Of a stretch of 64,000 nucleotides of DNA, positions 25,460 to 34,766 are shown piece after piece (position 1 is the first letter of the stretch; every line of letters starts with the position of its first letter). Source of the stretch: Mucilaginibacter_A sp041088075 (GTDB taxonomy: Bacteria; Bacteroidota; Bacteroidia; Sphingobacteriales; Sphingobacteriaceae); assembly GCF_041088075.1 (NCBI RefSeq), contig NZ_JBGCVY010000066.1:1-64000 (forward strand), in the 5' to 3' direction. Under the pieces are notes generated by a model that made no database searches, was not told the origin of the DNA, and was given only the letters and a program-made list of their open reading frames with translations. The translations under genes and the position numbers were made by a program.

Positions 25460-27304
25460 GGCCCAAAGTTCGGGCTGCTCGCCGTGTTCAATAAAACGGT
25501 CGGGGATACCGAGACGGATGACTTTTGCCGCATAACCATGATCGGCCATAAACTCAATTACGGCACTGCCCATTCCGCCTTGCAGGCAGCCGTCTTCTAC
25601 CGTAACTATGTTGTCGTATTTCTGGAAAACTTCGTGCAGCATTTCTTCATCTATCGGTTTTACAAAACGCAGGTCGTAATGCGCCGGATAAATGCCTTCG
25701 TTGTTTAAAGTTTGTACTGCTTTTACCGCCTCATTTCCAATGGTTCCGATGGTTAAAATGGCTACTTCTTCGCCATCGCAAATCCTTCGGCCTTTACCAA
25801 CCGGCAAGGCTTTCATTGGTTTTTGCCAGTTCACCATCACGCCGTTGCCGCGCGGGTAGCGGATAGAAAACGGACCCATATTTTCCTGCTGCGCCGTAAA
25901 CATCAGGTTGCGCAGTTCTTCTTCGTTCATCGGTGCCGAAACAATCATATTCGGGACGCAGCGCATAAAAGCCAGATCGTAAGCGCCGTGATGCGTCGGC
26001 CCATCGGCACCAGCCAAACCGGCACGATCTAAGCAAAAAACAACGTTGAGTTTTTGTATCGCCACATCGTGAACTACCTGATCGTAGCCGCGCTGCATAA
26101 AGCTGGAATAAATATTACAAAACGGCACCATGCCTTGCGTTGCCAAGCCTGCCGAAAAAGTTACCGCGTGCTGCTCGGCAATGCCCACATCAAAAGCGCG
26201 TTCGGGCATGGCCTTCATCATCAAATTCATGGAAGAACCGGAAGGCATGGCAGGTGTAATGCCCATTATTTTAGGGTTGTTTTCGGCAAGCTCGATAATT
26301 GTCAACCCAAAAACATCCTGATATTTTGGCGGTTTGGGTTTATCGTAAACCGGTTTTTTTATCTCCCCGGTAATTTTATCAAAAAGGCCGGGCGCATGCC
26401 ATATCGTTTGGTCTTTCTCCGCCAAAGCATAGCCTTTGCCTTTTACGGTGATGCAATGCAGCAGTTTCGGGCCGGGAATATCTTTCAAATCCTTTAAAAC
26501 CTTGACCAATTGCTTTACATTGTGGCCGTCAACCGGGCCAAAATACCGGAACTGCAAAGACTCAAACAAATTGCTGTTTTTGAGCAAGGTGCCTTTAATG
26601 CTTTTTTCTAATTTTTTGGCAATTTGAAAAGCATCCGGACCGAAAGAAGAAATTTTGGCCAGAATATGGCTCACTTCATCGCGGAAACGGTTATAAGGCT
26701 TCGAGGTAGAAATATTGGTGAGGTACTCTTTTAATGCGCCCACATTCGGGTCAATAGACATGCAGTTATCGTTCAAAATAACCAGCAAATTGGAGTTTTC
26801 GATCCCGGCATGGTTCAACGCTTCAAAAGCCATTCCGCCGGTCATTGCGCCATCACCAATTACGGCAACATGCTGGCGGTCGTGCTCGCCTTTTCGGTGC
26901 GAAGCCACGGCCATGCCCAAAGCCGCAGAAATGGAAGTGGAAGAGTGGCCGACGCCAAACGTATCGTAAATGCTCTCCGAACGTTTCGGGAAACCGCTGA
27001 TCCCTTTATAGTTACGGTTGGTATCAAAAACTTCGCGGCGGCCGGTCAAAATTTTATGCCCGTAAGCTTGGTGGCCAACATCCCAAACTAACTGGTCATA
27101 AGGTGTGTTTAAAACATACTGCAAGGCAACGGTCAGCTCAACCACACCCAAACTGGCACCAAAATGGCCGCCGTTTACCGAAACCATATCAATAATATAT
27201 TGCCTCAATTGGTTGGCAATTTCGGTGAGGTCTTCTTCATTAAATTTCTTTAAATCAGAAGGGTAGTTGATCTGTTCTAAAAGGTTGCCCGCCTGTACTT
27301 TCAT
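25376..27304 (-). CDS. dxs: 1-deoxy-D-xylulose-5-phosphate synthase
   Basis: First enzyme of the MEP isoprenoid pathway; condenses pyruvate and glyceraldehyde 3-phosphate with thiamine diphosphate. The 642-residue length is normal. Visible motifs: DVGHQAYGHKILTGRR near the N-terminus, the ThDP-binding GDGAMTGGMAFEALNHAG...NDNCMSI (about 150-180), FGPVDGHN, the pyrimidine-domain DVGIAEQHAVTFSAGLA, and AGLAGADGPTHHGAYDLA. The start is ATG 27304. The last 28 codons are duplicated 4.8 kb away at 20524-20605 as a frameshifted fragment, and the stop codon overlaps an iterated-word half-site. Confidence 0.97.
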   Translation of the reverse strand: MKVQAGNLLEQINYPSDLKKFNEEDLTEIANQLRQYIIDMVSVNGGHFGASLGVVELTVALQYVLNTPYDQLVWDVGHQAYGHKILTGRREVFDTNRNYKGISGFPKRSESIYDTFGVGHSSTSISAALGMAVASHRKGEHDRQHVAVIGDGAMTGGMAFEALNHAGIENSNLLVILNDNCMSIDPNVGALKEYLTNISTSKPYNRFRDEVSHILAKISSFGPDAFQIAKKLEKSIKGTLLKNSNLFESLQFRYFGPVDGHNVKQLVKVLKDLKDIPGPKLLHCITVKGKGYALAEKDQTIWHAPGLFDKITGEIKKPVYDKPKPPKYQDVFGLTIIELAENNPKIMGITPAMPSGSSMNLMMKAMPERAFDVGIAEQHAVTFSAGLATQGMVPFCNIYSSFMQRGYDQVVHDVAIQKLNVVFCLDRAGLAGADGPTHHGAYDLAFMRCVPNMIVSAPMNEEELRNLMFTAQQENMGPFSIRYPRGNGVMVNWQKPMKALPVGKGRRICDGEEVAILTIGTIGNEAVKAVQTLNNEGIYPAHYDLRFVKPIDEEMLHEVFQKYDNIVTVEDGCLQGGMGSAVIEFMADHGYAAKVIRLGIPDRFIEHGEQPELWAECGYDAAWISTQVKKLTVKRATQTIAS

Positions 27305-27477
27305 CTATATGGTAAACTTTTTTCAATACACAAATTTAGGTTATTTGCTCAAATAACCATTATAAGGATTCTACGTGCAATGGCGGTTTATGTTTGAGTG
27401 TTTAAATTTTTCTTTGAAGCATTTAAACATCCTTATAAAGAAAAACCACCGGCAATACTAAATTCTTAAAATATGCC

Positions 27478-27540
27478 GGTAAAAGAAGCATCAGGTTTGA
27501 CAAATATTTTTTCAAACAGAATACTGTTTTTACCGGCATA
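27478..27540. repeat. Mixed iterated-word pair between dxs and glyA
   Basis: The main word ggtaaaagaagcat (27478-27491) and an inverted sister word atactgtttttacc (about 27523-27536) are flanked by atgcc and ggcat, forming a hairpin with a 31-base loop. It lies in the divergent dxs-glyA interval, so it is not simply a terminator. Confidence 0.65.
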
Positions 27541-27557
27541 AAGTTTTGAACCGAAAT

Positions 27558-27590
27558 TTGATGCATAGGATTAAAATATGGCTAAATTTG
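27558..27590 (+). promoter_or_regulatory. glyA promoter
   Basis: TTG (27558-27560), 22-base spacer and TAAATTTG (27583-27590), an exact TAxxTTTG. Transcription would start around 27596, giving a short leader before the ATG at 27610. Confidence 0.6.
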
Positions 27591-27609
27591 GCCGTGCATA
27601 AATCAAACC

Positions 27610-28881
27610 ATGAAAAGAGATAAATTAATATTCAGGCTTTTAGACGAGGAACAGGAACGGCAGGAAAACGGGATCGAATTAATTGCTTCCGAAAATTTTG
27701 TGAGCAAACAAGTGATGGAAGCGGCAGGATCGGCAGCAACCAATAAATATGCCGAAGGCTTGCCCGGCAAACGTTATTACGGCGGCTGCGAAATTGTGGA
27801 CGAGATTGAAACCATCGCCATCGAGCGTGCCAAACAACTGTTCAATGCCGAGTGGGCAAACGTGCAGCCACATTCCGGCGCGCAGGCAAATGCTGCTGTT
27901 TTGCTGGCTTGTTTACAACCGGGCGATAAAATTTTAGGTTTTGATTTATCTCATGGCGGACATTTAACGCACGGTTCGCCGGTTAATTTTTCGGGGAAAT
28001 TGTACAAACCATTTTTTTATGGCGTGAAAAAGGAAACCGGTTTGATCAACTACGAACAGTTGGAAGAAGTTGCACACCGCGAAAAACCGAAGTTGATTAT
28101 TTGCGGCGCTTCGGCTTATTCGCGCGATTGGGATTATGCGTTTATCCGAAAAGTGGCTGATGAAATTGGCGCTTTGGTTTTGGCCGATATTTCCCATCCT
28201 TCCGGTTTGATTGCCAGAGGTTTGCTGGCCGATCCGCTTCCGCATTGCCACATCGTAACCACCACCACGCACAAAACTTTGCGCGGACCGCGCGGCGGAT
28301 TGATTTTGCTGGGAAAAGATTTTGAAAACCCGTTCGGCCTGAAAACACCAAAAGGCGAAACACGCATGATGTCGTCTGTTTTGGATATGGCTGTTTTTCC
28401 GGGAACGCAAGGCGGGCCGCTGGAACATATTATTGCTGCAAAAGCCATTGCCTTCGGCGAAGCGTTGAGCGATAAATACATGAAATACATTGTGCAGGTG
28501 AAACAAAACGCCGCCGCTATGGCCGAAGCTTTCGTCGGATTGGGCTATGAAATTATTTCGGGCGGAACGGATAACCATTTGATGCTGATTGATCTCCGGA
28601 ACAAAAACGTAACCGGAAAAGCGGCGGAAACGGCTTTGGATAAAGCGGGCATCACTGTCAACAAAAATATGGTCCCGTTTGATGACAAATCGCCGTTTGT
28701 TACTTCAGGCATCCGTGTAGGCACGCCGGCCGTTACCACGCGTGGCATGAAAGAAAAGCAGATGAAAAAAATTGTGGAACTGATTGATTCTGTGCTGACT
28801 AATATCGAAGATGAAGCGCACATCGAAAAAGTTAAAAAGCAGGTACACGAGCTGACGAAGAAGTTTCCTTTGTATTTGTGA
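27610..28881 (+). CDS. glyA: Serine hydroxymethyltransferase
   Basis: PLP enzyme interconverting serine and glycine with tetrahydrofolate, the main one-carbon source. The 423 residues match the family. ELIASENFVSKQVMEAAGS is the conserved N-terminal substrate region, KRYYGGCE follows, and the PLP lysine lies in VTTTTHKTLRGPRGG near residue 223. FPGTQGGPLEHIIAAKA and the C-terminal GIRVGTPAVTTRGM complete the signature. It is expressed from its own promoter. Two nested palindromic repeats follow downstream. Confidence 0.97.
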   Translation: MKRDKLIFRLLDEEQERQENGIELIASENFVSKQVMEAAGSAATNKYAEGLPGKRYYGGCEIVDEIETIAIERAKQLFNAEWANVQPHSGAQANAAVLLACLQPGDKILGFDLSHGGHLTHGSPVNFSGKLYKPFFYGVKKETGLINYEQLEEVAHREKPKLIICGASAYSRDWDYAFIRKVADEIGALVLADISHPSGLIARGLLADPLPHCHIVTTTTHKTLRGPRGGLILLGKDFENPFGLKTPKGETRMMSSVLDMAVFPGTQGGPLEHIIAAKAIAFGEALSDKYMKYIVQVKQNAAAMAEAFVGLGYEIISGGTDNHLMLIDLRNKNVTGKAAETALDKAGITVNKNMVPFDDKSPFVTSGIRVGTPAVTTRGMKEKQMKKIVELIDSVLTNIEDEAHIEKVKKQVHELTKKFPLYL

Positions 28882-28909
28882 GAGCTTGTTTTAATTTCAT
28901 CTAATCATA

Positions 28910-29258
28910 TTTTGGCTAAAGCCAAACCGAATTTACATATCCCACGGCCTAAAGGCCGTGGCAATTTAACCACTTCGATTTACAAGTTTTTTGTACTTGC
29001 TGATAATATCTCATCTTCAAAAAGCCTGTTTAGATTTTGTTAAACTTATTTGCCATGCTTCTTTTACCGCATAAAAATCATTGTATTTTTGTGGTTTTGT
29101 GCCTGTAAAATATCCGCGCAAACCAAATTTATAGGCATAAAAGAAGCATTGTAAATTTTTATGACAGAAATTTAAACAGGCTCAAACATAATCCAATTAT
29201 TCATTGCCACGGCCTTTAGGCCGTGGATAAAGGGAGCAGCAATTGGCTTTAGCCAAAA
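28910..29258. repeat. Outer inverted REP pair (ggctaaagcc / ccacggcctaaaggccgtgg) enclosing a subfamily B element
   Basis: tttggctaaagccaaa (28911-28926) and ccacggcctaaaggccgtgg (28942-28961) recur in inverted order as ccacggcctttaggccgtgg (29207-29226) and ttggctttagccaa (29243-29256). Each is itself a palindrome. The subfamily B element at 29023-29182 sits in between, so one repeat family is nested in another. No gene is present in 28882-29329. Confidence 0.8.
29023..29182. repeat. Subfamily B palindromic repeat with both outer arms, copy 2
   Basis: Outer arms agcctgtttagattt (29023-) and aaatttaaacaggct (-29182). Inner arms atgcttcttttacc + gcataaaaatcattg (from 29055) and caaatttata + ggcataaaagaagcat (to 29149). 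This is the best-preserved copy of the subfamily. Confidence 0.85.
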
Positions 29259-29329
29259 ATATAAAAGTTCTATATGGATTGTATTACTGCTGTTTTTACC
29301 ACACTAAATTTAAGGTGCTAAAAGAAGCA

Positions 29330-30028
29330 TCAGGTTGCAACAGCAATACTTGCAATGCTGATGCGGACACCGGGAACTTCCAGCAAAACACCACAACAAG
29401 CTTCTAAAGTTGCGCCGGTGGTGATGATATCATCCACCAACAAAATATGCTTTCCGGTTAGTTGTGTTGGATTTTTTATGGAGAAAACTTCCTTCATGTT
29501 TTCATAACGGGAAATCCTGGATTTTTTGGTCTGGCTTTCTGTGCTGGTTGTTCGAACTAAATTGTTAATTGAAACCGGAATTGATAATTTTTCTGAAAGC
29601 CCTTCTGCAAAGCTTAAACTTTGGTTGTAGCCTCGTTTTAACTGTTTTTGCTTATGCAACGGAACGGGAATGATCACATCGGCAGAAGAAATAATTTGGT
29701 TTTCCAGCAAACGCTTTCCCGCCAGTTTGCCTAAATAAACGCCAATTTCAGGTTTGTTTTTATATTTAAGCTGGTGCATCAGGTTTTGCACACGGCTGCC
29801 TTTACTAAAATATAACAAAGCAGCGGCAGCTTCTAAATTAACACGTCCCCAAAATTGTTGAGCAACGGTGTTGTCCGGTTGCAAATGGAAATTGGTATAA
29901 GGCAAATGGTAGAGGCAATCGGCGCAAATCAACTCCTCGTTACGGTACAAACTTTTGGCGCAAGCCTGGCAAAGCTCCGGGAAAATGAGCGAAACAAAAT
30001 CAGCAAAATAAGTATGTTGTAAATTCAT
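29330..30028 (-). CDS. comF: ComF family protein
   Basis: A 232-residue phosphoribosyltransferase-fold protein linked to DNA uptake in competent bacteria. The N-terminal zinc ribbon is CQACAKSL...CADC and the PRPP loop is HILLVDDIITTGATLEACC near residues 190-208. ADVIIPVPLHKQKQLKRGYNQS is the conserved central segment. ComF is kept in many bacteria not known to be competent, so it alone is not proof of transformation. Its stop codon overlaps the last base of an iterated word (gctaaaagaagcat, 29317-29330), and another copy (30036-30049) separates it from rlmN upstream. Confidence 0.88.
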   Translation of the reverse strand: MNLQHTYFADFVSLIFPELCQACAKSLYRNEELICADCLYHLPYTNFHLQPDNTVAQQFWGRVNLEAAAALLYFSKGSRVQNLMHQLKYKNKPEIGVYLGKLAGKRLLENQIISSADVIIPVPLHKQKQLKRGYNQSLSFAEGLSEKLSIPVSINNLVRTTSTESQTKKSRISRYENMKEVFSIKNPTQLTGKHILLVDDIITTGATLEACCGVLLEVPGVRISIASIAVAT

Positions 30029-30035
30029 TTTGCTG

Positions 30036-30049
30036 ATGCTTCTTTTATC
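30036..30049 (-). repeat. Single iterated-word copy between rlmN and comF
   Basis: atgcttcttttatc with ggcctaaaattggtg after it: the left half of a subfamily A element without a right half. It occupies almost the entire 37-base gap between the two genes. Confidence 0.6.
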
Positions 30050-30065
30050 GGCCTAAAATTGGTGT

Positions 30066-31115
30066 TTACTGCTGTTTTACGGCTAATTGTCCGCAAGCCG
30101 CATCAATATCTTTGCCGCGGCTTCTGCGGATGTTGACGTTGATGCCCTGCTTCCTTAAATAAGCGGCAAAAGCATCGGTTTTATCTTCGGCAGTGTTTGT
30201 AAAAGCGGCAAAAGAGATTGGGTTATATTCGATGATGTTTACTTTGCAAGGCAAATGTTTGCAAAAAGAGGCCAGCTCTGCGGCATCTTCGAGTCCATCG
30301 TTAAAGTTATCGAACAAAATATATTCGTAAGTAACCGGGTTTTTGGTTTTGGCGAAGTAATATTTCAACGCTTCGGCCAACGCTTTTAACGAATTCTGCT
30401 CGTTGATCGGCATGATTTCGTTGCGCTTTTTATCGTTTGCCGCATGAAGCGAAAGGGCCAAGTTAAATTTCACCTGGTCATCGCCCAGCTTTTTAATCAT
30501 TTTGGCGATGCCCGCGGTAGAAACCGTAATCCTTCGCGCAGCCATATTTAAGCCATCTTCTGCCGTAATCCGTTCGATGGATTTTAAAACGTTGGCATAA
30601 TTCAATAACGGTTCGCCCATGCCCATATACACAATGTTGGTCAACGGCTGGTTGTAATTGGCTTTGGATTGCTGGTCCAAAAGCACCACCTGATCGTAAA
30701 TTTCGTCTGGGTTCAGGTTCCGTTTCCGCTCCATATAACCCGTTGCGCAGAATTTGCAGGTTAAACTGCAGCCAACTTGGGACGATACGCAGGCCGTCAT
30801 CCGCTCCGGAGCGGGGATCAAAACACCTTCAATTAAATTATTATCATATAATTTAAAAGTATTTTTTATGGTTTTATCGTTACTAAACTGTGAGTTATGT
30901 ACTTTTACTGCATTAATCGTAAATTGTTCTTTCAACTTCTGGCGTAACTCTTTGGAAATGTTGCTCATCTGGTCAAAATCAGCAGCTGATTTTTCCCAAA
31001 GCCAGCTATAAACCTGCTTTGCCCGAAAAGCTTTTTCGCCTGATTCGACGAAAATTTTTTCCAGCACTTCCAGTGTCAGGCTGCGTACGTCAATTTTTTT
31101 ATCTGTTGCTATCAC
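30066..31115 (-). CDS. rlmN: 23S rRNA (adenine(2503)-C2)/tRNA methyltransferase RlmN
   Basis: Radical-SAM methyltransferase acting on A2503 of 23S rRNA and A37 of some tRNAs. The cluster motif CSLTCKFC (C-x3-C-x2-C) lies near residue 115, preceded by TACVSSQVGC. The catalytic C-terminal cysteine is at residue 341 in DIDAACGQLA. GMGEPLLNY and the RITVSTAGI strand are also present. The 349 residues match the family. It lies upstream of comF on the same strand, 37 bases apart, and the two may share a transcript. An aaaacagtagta-containing hairpin lies in the gap upstream (31127-31150). Confidence 0.94.
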   Translation of the reverse strand: MIATDKKIDVRSLTLEVLEKIFVESGEKAFRAKQVYSWLWEKSAADFDQMSNISKELRQKLKEQFTINAVKVHNSQFSNDKTIKNTFKLYDNNLIEGVLIPAPERMTACVSSQVGCSLTCKFCATGYMERKRNLNPDEIYDQVVLLDQQSKANYNQPLTNIVYMGMGEPLLNYANVLKSIERITAEDGLNMAARRITVSTAGIAKMIKKLGDDQVKFNLALSLHAANDKKRNEIMPINEQNSLKALAEALKYYFAKTKNPVTYEYILFDNFNDGLEDAAELASFCKHLPCKVNIIEYNPISFAAFTNTAEDKTDAFAAYLRKQGINVNIRRSRGKDIDAACGQLAVKQQ

Positions 31116-31231
31116 CCTACAAAAATACTACTATAAAAACAGTAGTAAATAGGTTTTGATTTTTATTACACTACTACGAATACCTTTTGCCTGCTTATCC
31201 TGATGTTGTTTACCAAGCCGAAAATTGTTAA

Positions 31232-32425
31232 ATGAAAAAGTTCACTGCTGATTATGTTTTGACTGCCTGTGGCAGCCCGATCAAAAACGGAAGCGTTATT
31301 GTTGATGATAACGGAAAAATCTTGAAAGTTGAAAACCCGGAAAACCCTCCGTTTACGCCCGAAGAAACCTTTTACCGGGATTTGCCAGCCGAAAAATTAA
31401 GCGGTGCCTTAACACCGGGCTTTGTCAACACACATTGCCATTTAGAACTGTCGCATTTAAAAGGCAAAGTGCCGGCCGGGCAAGGTTTGATCGAATTTAT
31501 TGGCAACGTACAAAAGCTGCGCAAAGCCGATAAAGGCGAAGTGAAAGAAGCGGCCGCCAAAGCCGACGAAGAAATGGAACGGAACGGTATTGTTGCCGTT
31601 GGCGATATTTCCAACACTGCCGTTACCGCTTCGGTAAAAATGAAAAGCAGGCTGTATTACCACAACTTTATAGAGGTTTATGGTTTCGACCCCAAAAATG
31701 CCGATGCTGTTTTTAGCAATGCTTTATTGGTGAAGGAGCAGTTTAAACCCTTGGCTTCGTCCATCACGCCGCATGCCGCTTATTCGGTTTCCAAAGAATT
31801 GTTTAAACTGATCCGCAAAGAAGCAGAAACCACAAACGCTGTGCTTACGATACACAACCAGGAAACCGACGAGGAAAACAAACTTTACCGGTACAAGCAA
31901 GGTAGTTTCCTGGATTTTTATGACCGTTTAGGCATTGATATTTCCTTTTTTAAACCGCAGGCGCGCAACTCTATCCAGTCTATTATCCCTTTGCTTACCA
32001 ACCAGCAAAACGTGCTGATGGTGCACAACACCTACACCAATATGAAGGACGTTTACTTTACGCGACGTTTTGACCGCAAAATAAACTGGTGTTTTTGCCC
32101 CGAAGCCAACTTGTACATCGAGAACACGTTGCCCAAAGTCAGCATCTTTACCAATCATGGTTTCAACATTACCTTGGGCACGGATAGCCTAGCTTCCAAC
32201 ACCGAGCTTTGTATTTTAAAAGAAATGCGGGTAATGCAAAAGCATTTTCCAAACCTGCTGCTGGAAGATATGGTAGATTGGGCGAGCAATAACGGCGCAA
32301 AATTTTTGGGGATTGATGACGAAAAAGGGACGCTGGAAAAAGGCAAAACGCCGGGCCTGAACTTGATTACAGATTTAGACCGTTTAAAAATCACGCCCGA
32401 ATCAAAGGTGCGAAAGCTGGCTTAA
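31232..32425 (+). CDS. Metal-dependent amidohydrolase (deaminase-like)
   Basis: A 397-residue TIM-barrel amidohydrolase of the TrzN/ATZ/aminofutalosine-deaminase branch. Metal ligands appear in VNTHCHLELSHLKGK (H-x-H), in the strand ending MVHNTYTN (the position of the third histidine) and in ITLGTDSLASN (catalytic Asp). A second conserved histidine is in LTIHNQETDEE. PGFVNTHCHLELSHL is characteristic of a conserved Bacteroidota group whose substrate is not known; an adenosine- or futalosine-type deamination is possible. It is divergent from rlmN. Confidence 0.75.
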   Translation: MKKFTADYVLTACGSPIKNGSVIVDDNGKILKVENPENPPFTPEETFYRDLPAEKLSGALTPGFVNTHCHLELSHLKGKVPAGQGLIEFIGNVQKLRKADKGEVKEAAAKADEEMERNGIVAVGDISNTAVTASVKMKSRLYYHNFIEVYGFDPKNADAVFSNALLVKEQFKPLASSITPHAAYSVSKELFKLIRKEAETTNAVLTIHNQETDEENKLYRYKQGSFLDFYDRLGIDISFFKPQARNSIQSIIPLLTNQQNVLMVHNTYTNMKDVYFTRRFDRKINWCFCPEANLYIENTLPKVSIFTNHGFNITLGTDSLASNTELCILKEMRVMQKHFPNLLLEDMVDWASNNGAKFLGIDDEKGTLEKGKTPGLNLITDLDRLKITPESKVRKLA

Positions 32426-32492
32426 TCAAAAACGGTTTGTTATTTTTGGCCTACTGTTTTTAGCAGGGTAAAATTAGTAGGGTAAAAGAAGC

Positions 32493-32783
32493 ATGGTCAA
32501 AAAACACCTCAATATAAAAGTTACGGGCAAAGTGCAGGGCGTTTCCTACCGCGTAACGACCAAGGCCGTTGCCGATCAGTTAGGCATCAAAGGTATCGTA
32601 TCCAACGAAGCGGACGGTTCGGTTTATATTGAAGCCGAAGGCGATGCTTTTATGCTGGAACAGTTTTTAGAATGGTGCCAAGAAGGGCCGGATGCAGCCC
32701 GCGTAGCAAACGTAGAAAGCAGCGAAGGCGAAATGAAAAACTATCGTAATTTTGAAGCCGTAAAAAAGAATATGCTGTCGTAA
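32493..32783 (+). CDS. acyP: Acylphosphatase
   Basis: A 96-residue ferredoxin-fold enzyme hydrolysing carboxyl-phosphate bonds. The phosphate loop and catalytic arginine are in GKVQGVSYR (usual form G-x-V-Q-G-V-G-F-R) and the catalytic asparagine in GIVSNEADGSVYIEAEG. The ATG is the last part of an iterated word (ggtaaaagaagcATG), so the repeat supplies the start codon and the upstream bases act as the ribosome-binding region (aagaagc). Upstream there is an inverted ctactgttttta / taaaattagtag pair. Confidence 0.88.
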   Translation: MVKKHLNIKVTGKVQGVSYRVTTKAVADQLGIKGIVSNEADGSVYIEAEGDAFMLEQFLEWCQEGPDAARVANVESSEGEMKNYRNFEAVKKNMLS

Positions 32784-32825
32784 GTTTTTCAGGAGTTTGC
32801 TTCGGCCTTAACCCATCTTCAAAAT

Positions 32826-34331
32826 TTGTCAACGATTAAAAAATTTGCCGGCCAAACGGCTATTTATGGTTTAAGTACCATTATTTCCAGATCGCTGTAT
32901 TTTATACTTACCCCCATTTTAGTTCATGCTTTATCACCTAAAATTTATGGTGTGTTTACTAAAATGTATAGCTGGGCATCTTTGCTCAATGCGATGCTTT
33001 CTTTCGGTATGGAAACCACTTTTTTTCGTTATTTGAATAAGCGGGAAGATAACAAAGAAAAAGTTTACAGCAATTCTTTTATTACAGTAGCAACGGCAGC
33101 TTTGCTGTTTTTTTTGCTTACTTTTTTTTCTGCTGATGGTATTGCAAATTGGTTAAATGCAGGTACAGATAAAAACACAAGCGATTACGTTTTTTACGTA
33201 AAGTGCTTTATTTATATTTTAATTGTTGATGCTTTATGTGCAATCCCATTTGCTAAAATACGCGCTGATGGGCAGCCAATGCGTTATTCGATCATTAAAT
33301 TTTTAAATATCATTTGTGTAATTGTCCTTAACTTGTTTTTCCTGTATGGTGCACCATACATTATTAAACATCATCTGTTTGGTGCAGAATCAATTGTCCA
33401 TTGGTACAGGCCGCTTTGGGTAGGGTATGTTTTTCTGTCCAATCTACTGGCAAGTTTGCTAACCTTAGTTTTGCTGCTTCCCGAAATCCTGAAATTGAAA
33501 CTTCGGTTTGATTTTAAATTGTTTGGAGAAATGGCTTTGTATAGCCTGCCGATTTTAGTAGCTAACATTTCATTTATTATAAATGAAAACCTGGATAAAA
33601 TAATGCTGGATAAATTACTACCGCCCAGTATTAGTAACCAGGAAGTTGGCATTTATAGTGCTTGTGCTAAAATTGCTTTGTTTTTAAGCCTTTTTGTTCA
33701 GGCTTTTAGGTTGGGTGCCGAGCCTTTCTTTTTTAGCAGTTCAAAAAATAAAAATGCTAAAGAAACCTATGCGCGGATTATGAATTATTTTATAATCGTA
33801 GTAGCGCTGATAGCTGTTGCATTAACAGCCAACATTGAATTGCTTAAATATTTTATTCGTGGAAGAACGATCGCTCTTCAAAACCTTTACTGGTCAGGCC
33901 TGCAAGTGGTACCGATACTTTTATTTGGCTATGTGAGTTTAGGCATTTACATGAATTTATCTATCTGGTACAAACTGTCCGATCAAACACGTTTTGGCCT
34001 GTACATTTCCGGTGTTGGTGCAATTTTAACCATTATTCTGAATATTCTTTTCATCCCAAAATACAGTTACGTTGCTTCGGCTTGGATTTCGCTGATTGCT
34101 TATGCCACGATGATGGTTTTGTCATACATTCTCGGACAAAAGCATTACCCCATTCCGTATCAGCTTAAAAAAAACGTGGGCTATTTAGTTGCTTCTTCGG
34201 TGATTGTATATTTATCGTTCACGGTTTTTCATAGAAATTTGATCATCGGAAACCTGTTGTTGGTTTTATTTGCCGCTGCCGCTTTATATACCGAACGCAA
34301 AGAGCTTCTTTTAATGCTAAAAAAATCATGA
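32826..34331 (+). CDS. Polysaccharide flippase (Wzx/MATE-like)
   Basis: A 501-residue integral membrane protein with about 14 hydrophobic segments, opening with KKFAGQTAIYGLSTIISRSLYFILTPI, a usual start of oligosaccharide flippases of the MOP superfamily that move lipid-linked sugars across the inner membrane. The start is a TTG (MSTIKKF), since no ATG occurs before the first helix. It overlaps dut by four bases (ATGA). The substrate (O-antigen, capsule or another glycan) is unknown. Codon use is AT-richer than in the flanking genes. Confidence 0.85.
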   Translation: MSTIKKFAGQTAIYGLSTIISRSLYFILTPILVHALSPKIYGVFTKMYSWASLLNAMLSFGMETTFFRYLNKREDNKEKVYSNSFITVATAALLFFLLTFFSADGIANWLNAGTDKNTSDYVFYVKCFIYILIVDALCAIPFAKIRADGQPMRYSIIKFLNIICVIVLNLFFLYGAPYIIKHHLFGAESIVHWYRPLWVGYVFLSNLLASLLTLVLLLPEILKLKLRFDFKLFGEMALYSLPILVANISFIINENLDKIMLDKLLPPSISNQEVGIYSACAKIALFLSLFVQAFRLGAEPFFFSSSKNKNAKETYARIMNYFIIVVALIAVALTANIELLKYFIRGRTIALQNLYWSGLQVVPILLFGYVSLGIYMNLSIWYKLSDQTRFGLYISGVGAILTIILNILFIPKYSYVASAWISLIAYATMMVLSYILGQKHYPIPYQLKKNVGYLVASSVIVYLSFTVFHRNLIIGNLLLVLFAAAALYTERKELLLMLKKS

Positions 34332-34762
34332 CGATCCGGATTATCAACAAATCAACCAACAGTTTACCGGCTTACGAAACAGCGCACGCAGCCGGAATGG
34401 ATTTAAAAGCCAGTTTGCAAACGCCGTTAGTTTTAAAACCGATGCAACGGCAATTGATTCCTACAGGGATTTTTATCGAATTGCCCACCGGGTTTGAAGC
34501 CCAGATCAGGCCGAGAAGCGGCTTGGCTTTTAAACATGGCATCGGCATTGTCAATTCCCCCGGAACGGTGGATGCGGATTACCGGGGTGAAATTAAAGTA
34601 CTGCTGATTAATTTTTCGGAGGTTGATTTTCCTATCCAAAATGGCGACCGGATTGCGCAAATGGTAATTGCCAGGCACGAAAAAGTGGATTGGGACGAAG
34701 TAGAGATTTTGAGCGAAACATTAAGAGGGACAGGTGGTTATGGCCATACAGGCATACAGTAA
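34328..34762 (+). CDS. dut: dUTP diphosphatase
   Basis: Hydrolyses dUTP to dUMP and pyrophosphate, keeping uracil out of DNA and feeding thymidylate synthesis. The five trimeric dUTPase motifs are present: AGMDLKAS, PRSGLAFKHGIG, NSPGTVDADYRGEIKV, DRIAQMVI and the C-terminal arm RGTGGYGHTG. The 144-residue length is standard. The start overlaps the flippase stop. The next gene's signal-peptide start follows five bases later. Confidence 0.96.
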   Translation: MTIRIINKSTNSLPAYETAHAAGMDLKASLQTPLVLKPMQRQLIPTGIFIELPTGFEAQIRPRSGLAFKHGIGIVNSPGTVDADYRGEIKVLLINFSEVDFPIQNGDRIAQMVIARHEKVDWDEVEILSETLRGTGGYGHTGIQ

Positions 34763-34766
34763 AATC

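Noticed and set aside
29330..30028. comF as proof of natural competence
   Set aside because: ComF homologues are widespread in bacteria without known competence; its presence fits but does not establish an uptake role for the iterated word.
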